A DNA stretch of 64,000 bases from Phocoenobacter atlanticus (GTDB taxonomy: Bacteria; Pseudomonadota; Gammaproteobacteria; Enterobacterales; Pasteurellaceae), in the NCBI RefSeq assembly GCF_030764225.1, contig NZ_JASAXH010000006.1. One strand, written 5' to 3'. This document shows positions 62,101 through 64,000 of the stretch, one piece after another. Both the position numbers and the translations under genes were made by a program. How positions within the stretch are numbered: position 1 is the first letter of the stretch; each line of letters opens with the position of its first letter. Under the pieces are notes generated by a model. That model was not told the origin of the DNA. It did no database searches and saw only the letters and a program-made list of their open reading frames with translations.

Positions 62101-64000
62101 AAAAAGTCAAAGCGGGTGCGGGAATTAAAGTCAGTCCAACTACCGTGGCTGCGGATAAAGATAACCAAGAGTTTACGGTATCATTAAGTGATGCAGTAAA
62201 AACCAAATTGGATAACTTAGCCACTAACCCAAATGCGACTTACTTAAACAAAACAGGCTCAAACATCGGTAATGACACCGCAAAAGCGACCTTCGGTCAA
62301 AATGTTGGTAAAGCAAGTATTACGGGTAATGGTACACAGCTAGTTCAAGAAAAAGCCGTGAAAAGCTATGTGGATAACAAAGCGGTTCAGTTAGGTAATC
62401 AAATCACGAATGTGAGCAAAACCTTAAAAGAAGAAGTGGCGATTGTTGAAAACAGTGGCTTAACACTAGATACCACCGCCGCAACCACAACCAAAGGAGC
62501 GATTTATACCTTAGGTTTAGATGCAGCGAAAGTAAAAGAAGTGGCAGGCACCACAACCCTTCCAGCAGATTTAGCGGCAAAAGCCAACAAAGATGCGTCT
62601 AACTTAACCGACCCAGCAGATGTGGGTAAATGGAAAGAAAAACTGGGGATTGATGGATTAGCCACTAACAGCAATATTGCCAGCAAACTGGAAGCCAATG
62701 ACATTATCAGTACAGATAAGACTATAGGTATTGATACCAAAACTACCGCAGGCAAAGTGGACTTAAAAGTCAATCTTGATGGCACAACACTGGCGAAAAA
62801 TAGCAAGGGTGCAATCGGTCTTATCGATAATGCGGTGACGACGGCGAAAATTTTAAATGCGGCGGTAACCAAAGAGAAACTAGGCACAGATGTCACTACT
62901 GTTCTTAATAAAGTCGGTGTGGGTAAAGTAGAAACGGGTAATCAAAACACCGTAACAGGTGGTGCTGTGAAAACGTATGTTGATGGTAAAGCAACGGAGT
63001 TAACCACTCAGATTACCAATGTAGGCAAAACCTCGAAAGAAGAAGTGGCGATTGTTGAAAACAGTGGGTTAACACTGACAAAAACAAACGCAACAACAGA
63101 GAAAGGGGCTAAATATACCTTAGGCTTAGATGCGGAGAAAGTAAAAGAAGTAGCAGGTACCACTAACCTTGCGACAGACTACTTAAAAGTAGATGGCTCA
63201 AACATTGCTAACAATAAAGCAACACTGGGTCAAAATGTCGGTAAAGACACCATTGACGGTAAAACCACGGAGCTAGTTCAAGAAAAAGCAGTAAAAACTT
63301 ATGTTGATACAGCACTTGAGAAAGTGGGTAAAGCCAAAGACGGTAAAGACGGTTACATCGGCGTTGATGGTAAAGACGGTAAAAATGGCGTCGGCATTGA
63401 TGGAAAAGACGGTATTACGGTGAAAGGCAAAGACGGTAAAAACGGCGTCACTATCAAAGGTGAAGATGGTGTGAATGGAACCAACGGGGTCATCGGACTA
63501 AATGGACACGATGGCATCGACGGAAAACCAGCGAAAGATGTTTCCGCAGACATCAAAGTGGTCAATGGAAAAGCAGGCGTGAATGGAAAAGACGGCGAAA
63601 GCTTAACCCGTGTGATTTACCAAGATGAAACTGGTACCACGCATACGGTTGCCACACTGGATGATGGGTTAGTCTTTGCTGGCAATACGCCGAATAAAGT
63701 GATGAAAGCCCTTAATGACACCTTAGTGATTGAAGGACAAAAAGGCACTGATCCAGCTAAACACTTAACGAAAGACGCTGAGTTTGCTGCAGACAATATC
63801 TTTGTTGATACCACAGATGGTAAGTTAGAAATCAAACTGGCGAAGAAACTGCAAGGTGTTGAAGGTATTGGCATTGCAGGTAAAGACGGTTTAAGTATTG
63901 CAGGGAAAGATGGAGCAAATGGCTTAAACGGTAAAGACGGTGAAAATGCAGTTGCGATTAATGGAAAAGACGGCATTTCAATCAAAGGAAAAGATGGAAA
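59154..64000 (+). CDS. Trimeric autotransporter adhesin, YadA-like (3' end outside window)
   Basis: The frame is open to the window edge: at least 1615 residues. An extended signal peptide (MNNIYKIVFNQ, AVSELAKGAKK) ends at SAMA (residue 71). The YadA-type head with SIAIGG/SVAIG/SIALG repeats spans about 110-335, then neck DAINGSQLF (about 392). The stalk has 296-residue repeats (from residue 587, nearly identical units) and, from about residue 1394, collagen-like GKDG triplets. The membrane anchor must lie further right. It should be an outer-membrane, host-binding surface fibre. Confidence 0.92.
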   Translation, partial: MNNIYKIVFNQTTQTYTAVSELAKGAKKSQTQSSVFRPLSSEQQAGTFLPKFAKITLAISMILGFSSSAMAVVSDAEFKALKRQVEALKTQKTFFHVNSATNTGSGDPITNSGYIFTSAGARRLGAIAAGESAVSGGNNAISIGRYSNAKGLQSIAIGGSGAPLSASSGLLSQIQTIASGSQSIALGGDVHAEGNGSIAIGGDDLFSISNTNFDGTDASLGLAPTEWKGNVGELGKYYKSLTGKNMDIFTRGKEKKEIENRWTTKSSGEGSVAIGLMAVSEGALSTALGVKSKAIGLSSIALGLAAQAQGRESIALGAAALANNKNSVALGSKAETRAFTQEDSATVNGLKYKDFTGFADGVVSVGKDYHEKQIINVAPGKIAQTSTDAINGSQLFATNKAIGNVAKSVKNNFGGNAALNENGNITFTNIGGTGKGTIHEAIGDIKTTADAAKRKTLANSTTLNNKADKNAGNLSTADVAAWKRKIDTDTNSVERVTKGDGIEVTGGTTAKNKNWTVALSQDTKTKLAKIAQNETALGNKADKNAGNLGATEVNAWTTKLNTGANIAAPKGKLVTDSQVKTALDTKLDADDITSKDKSVTIDTKTTAGKVDLKINVDGSTIKVNDEGQLQAVASAPEVDGTSVALNSAGKVSVKDKGISAAKLADNAVTEDKIADALLTELKAKSREKVKAGAGIKVSPTTVAADKDNQEFTVSLSDAVKTKLDNLAANPNATYLNKTGSNIGNDTAKATFGQNVGKASITGNGTQLVQEKAVKSYVDGKAVQLGNQITNVSKTLKEEVAIVENSGLTLDTTAATTTKGAIYTLGLDAAKVKEVAGTTTLPADLAAKANKDASNLTDPADVGKWKKKLGIDGLPTNANIASKLEADDITSKDKSVTIDTKTTAGKVDLKINVDGSTIKVNDEGQLQAVASAPEVDGTSVALNSAGKVSVKDKGISAAKLADNAVTEDKIADALLTELKAKSREKVKAGAGIKVSPTTVAADKDNQEFTVSLSDAVKTKLDNLATNPNATYLNKTGSNIGNDTAKATFGQNVGKASITGNGTQLVQEKAVKSYVDNKAVQLGNQITNVSKTLKEEVAIVENSGLTLDTTAATTTKGAIYTLGLDAAKVKEVAGTTTLPADLAAKANKDASNLTDPADVGKWKEKLGIDGLATNSNIASKLEANDIISTDKTIGIDTKTTAGKVDLKVNLDGTTLAKNSKGAIGLIDNAVTTAKILNAAVTKEKLGTDVTTVLNKVGVGKVETGNQNTVTGGAVKTYVDGKATELTTQITNVGKTSKEEVAIVENSGLTLTKTNATTEKGAKYTLGLDAEKVKEVAGTTNLATDYLKVDGSNIANNKATLGQNVGKDTIDGKTTELVQEKAVKTYVDTALEKVGKAKDGKDGYIGVDGKDGKNGVGIDGKDGITVKGKDGKNGVTIKGEDGVNGTNGVIGLNGHDGIDGKPAKDVSADIKVVNGKAGVNGKDGESLTRVIYQDETGTTHTVATLDDGLVFAGNTPNKVMKALNDTLVIEGQKGTDPAKHLTKDAEFAADNIFVDTTDGKLEIKLAKKLQGVEGIGIAGKDGLSIAGKDGANGLNGKDGENAVAINGKDGISIKGKDG
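60912..62687 (+). repeat. Two 888-bp tandem repeats in the adhesin stalk
   Basis: Unit 1 starts at 60912 and unit 2 at 61800, in frame, almost identical in DNA over long stretches. A third, diverged unit begins at 62688, exactly 888 bases on. Each unit encodes 296 residues. Confidence 0.88.

Noticed and set aside
60226..63985. Many open frames on the minus strand and a short plus frame inside the adhesin gene
   Set aside because: They are shadows of the repetitive adhesin frame, which is continuous from 59154 to the window end with strong protein features.

Overview
The window looks like a Pasteurellaceae chromosome. The core genes are of that type (pnp-deaD, sspA-sspB, recJ-dsbC, mepM/znuCB, tcdA, adk, pepD, rnhB, rdgB). 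The DNA is AT-rich. Dispersed elements built on GCGGT followed by an A/T stretch and TTTGCAAA resemble the family's DNA uptake signal sequences, closer to the ACAAGCGGT form than to AAGTGCGGT. I cannot name the species. No rRNA, tRNA or CRISPR array was seen.

Layout. 1-2669: small accessory genes on the minus strand, including two paralogous repeat proteins. 3126-5003: a nicotinate salvage pair (pncB-like, nadE). 5196-11110: tadA, a VirK/YbjX gene, deaD and pnp. 11310-17427: a compact six-gene operon made of a small GRDP-like protein with a Cys-containing tail, a radical SAM/SPASM enzyme, a TauD-like Fe(II)/2-oxoglutarate oxygenase, a short UvrA-like twin ABC ATPase, a separate protein resembling the piece missing from that UvrA, and an unknown protein. 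I read it as a ribosomal-peptide (RiPP-like) modification locus with self-protection, and it is the main candidate for an undescribed system. 18074-19403: an RHH/PIN toxin-antitoxin module with a perfect operator palindrome, and a pRiA4b ORF-3-type gene. 19477-20211: cutC. 20318-24048: an array of small unknown genes and a broken GyrI-like gene, with spacers unlike the rest of the window. 24238-26056: a duplicated azlC around azlD. 26238-34741: envelope genes (DUF4197 lipoprotein, VWA protein, MBL-fold protein, putative LAS-type peptidase, M48 protease, DUF898 protein) mixed with small unknown genes and GC-rich palindromes. 34890-41056: a GST, an OhrR-like regulator, LtrA, an ohr remnant, sspBA and uppP. 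41087-44363: an overlapping AAA+ ATPase/subtilisin-like protease pair, a possible defence module. 44447-58865: mostly housekeeping genes, with a compact class I ribonucleotide reductase. 59154 to the end: a large trimeric autotransporter adhesin, open at the window edge, with 888-bp tandem repeats.

Three putative promoters share one design, a homopolymer in the -35/-10 spacer next to a TACAAT -10 box: T10 before the RiPP-like operon, G9 before a small membrane protein and T17 before the adhesin. This suggests phase-variable transcription. Promoter and function calls are inferences from sequence; no database search was run.
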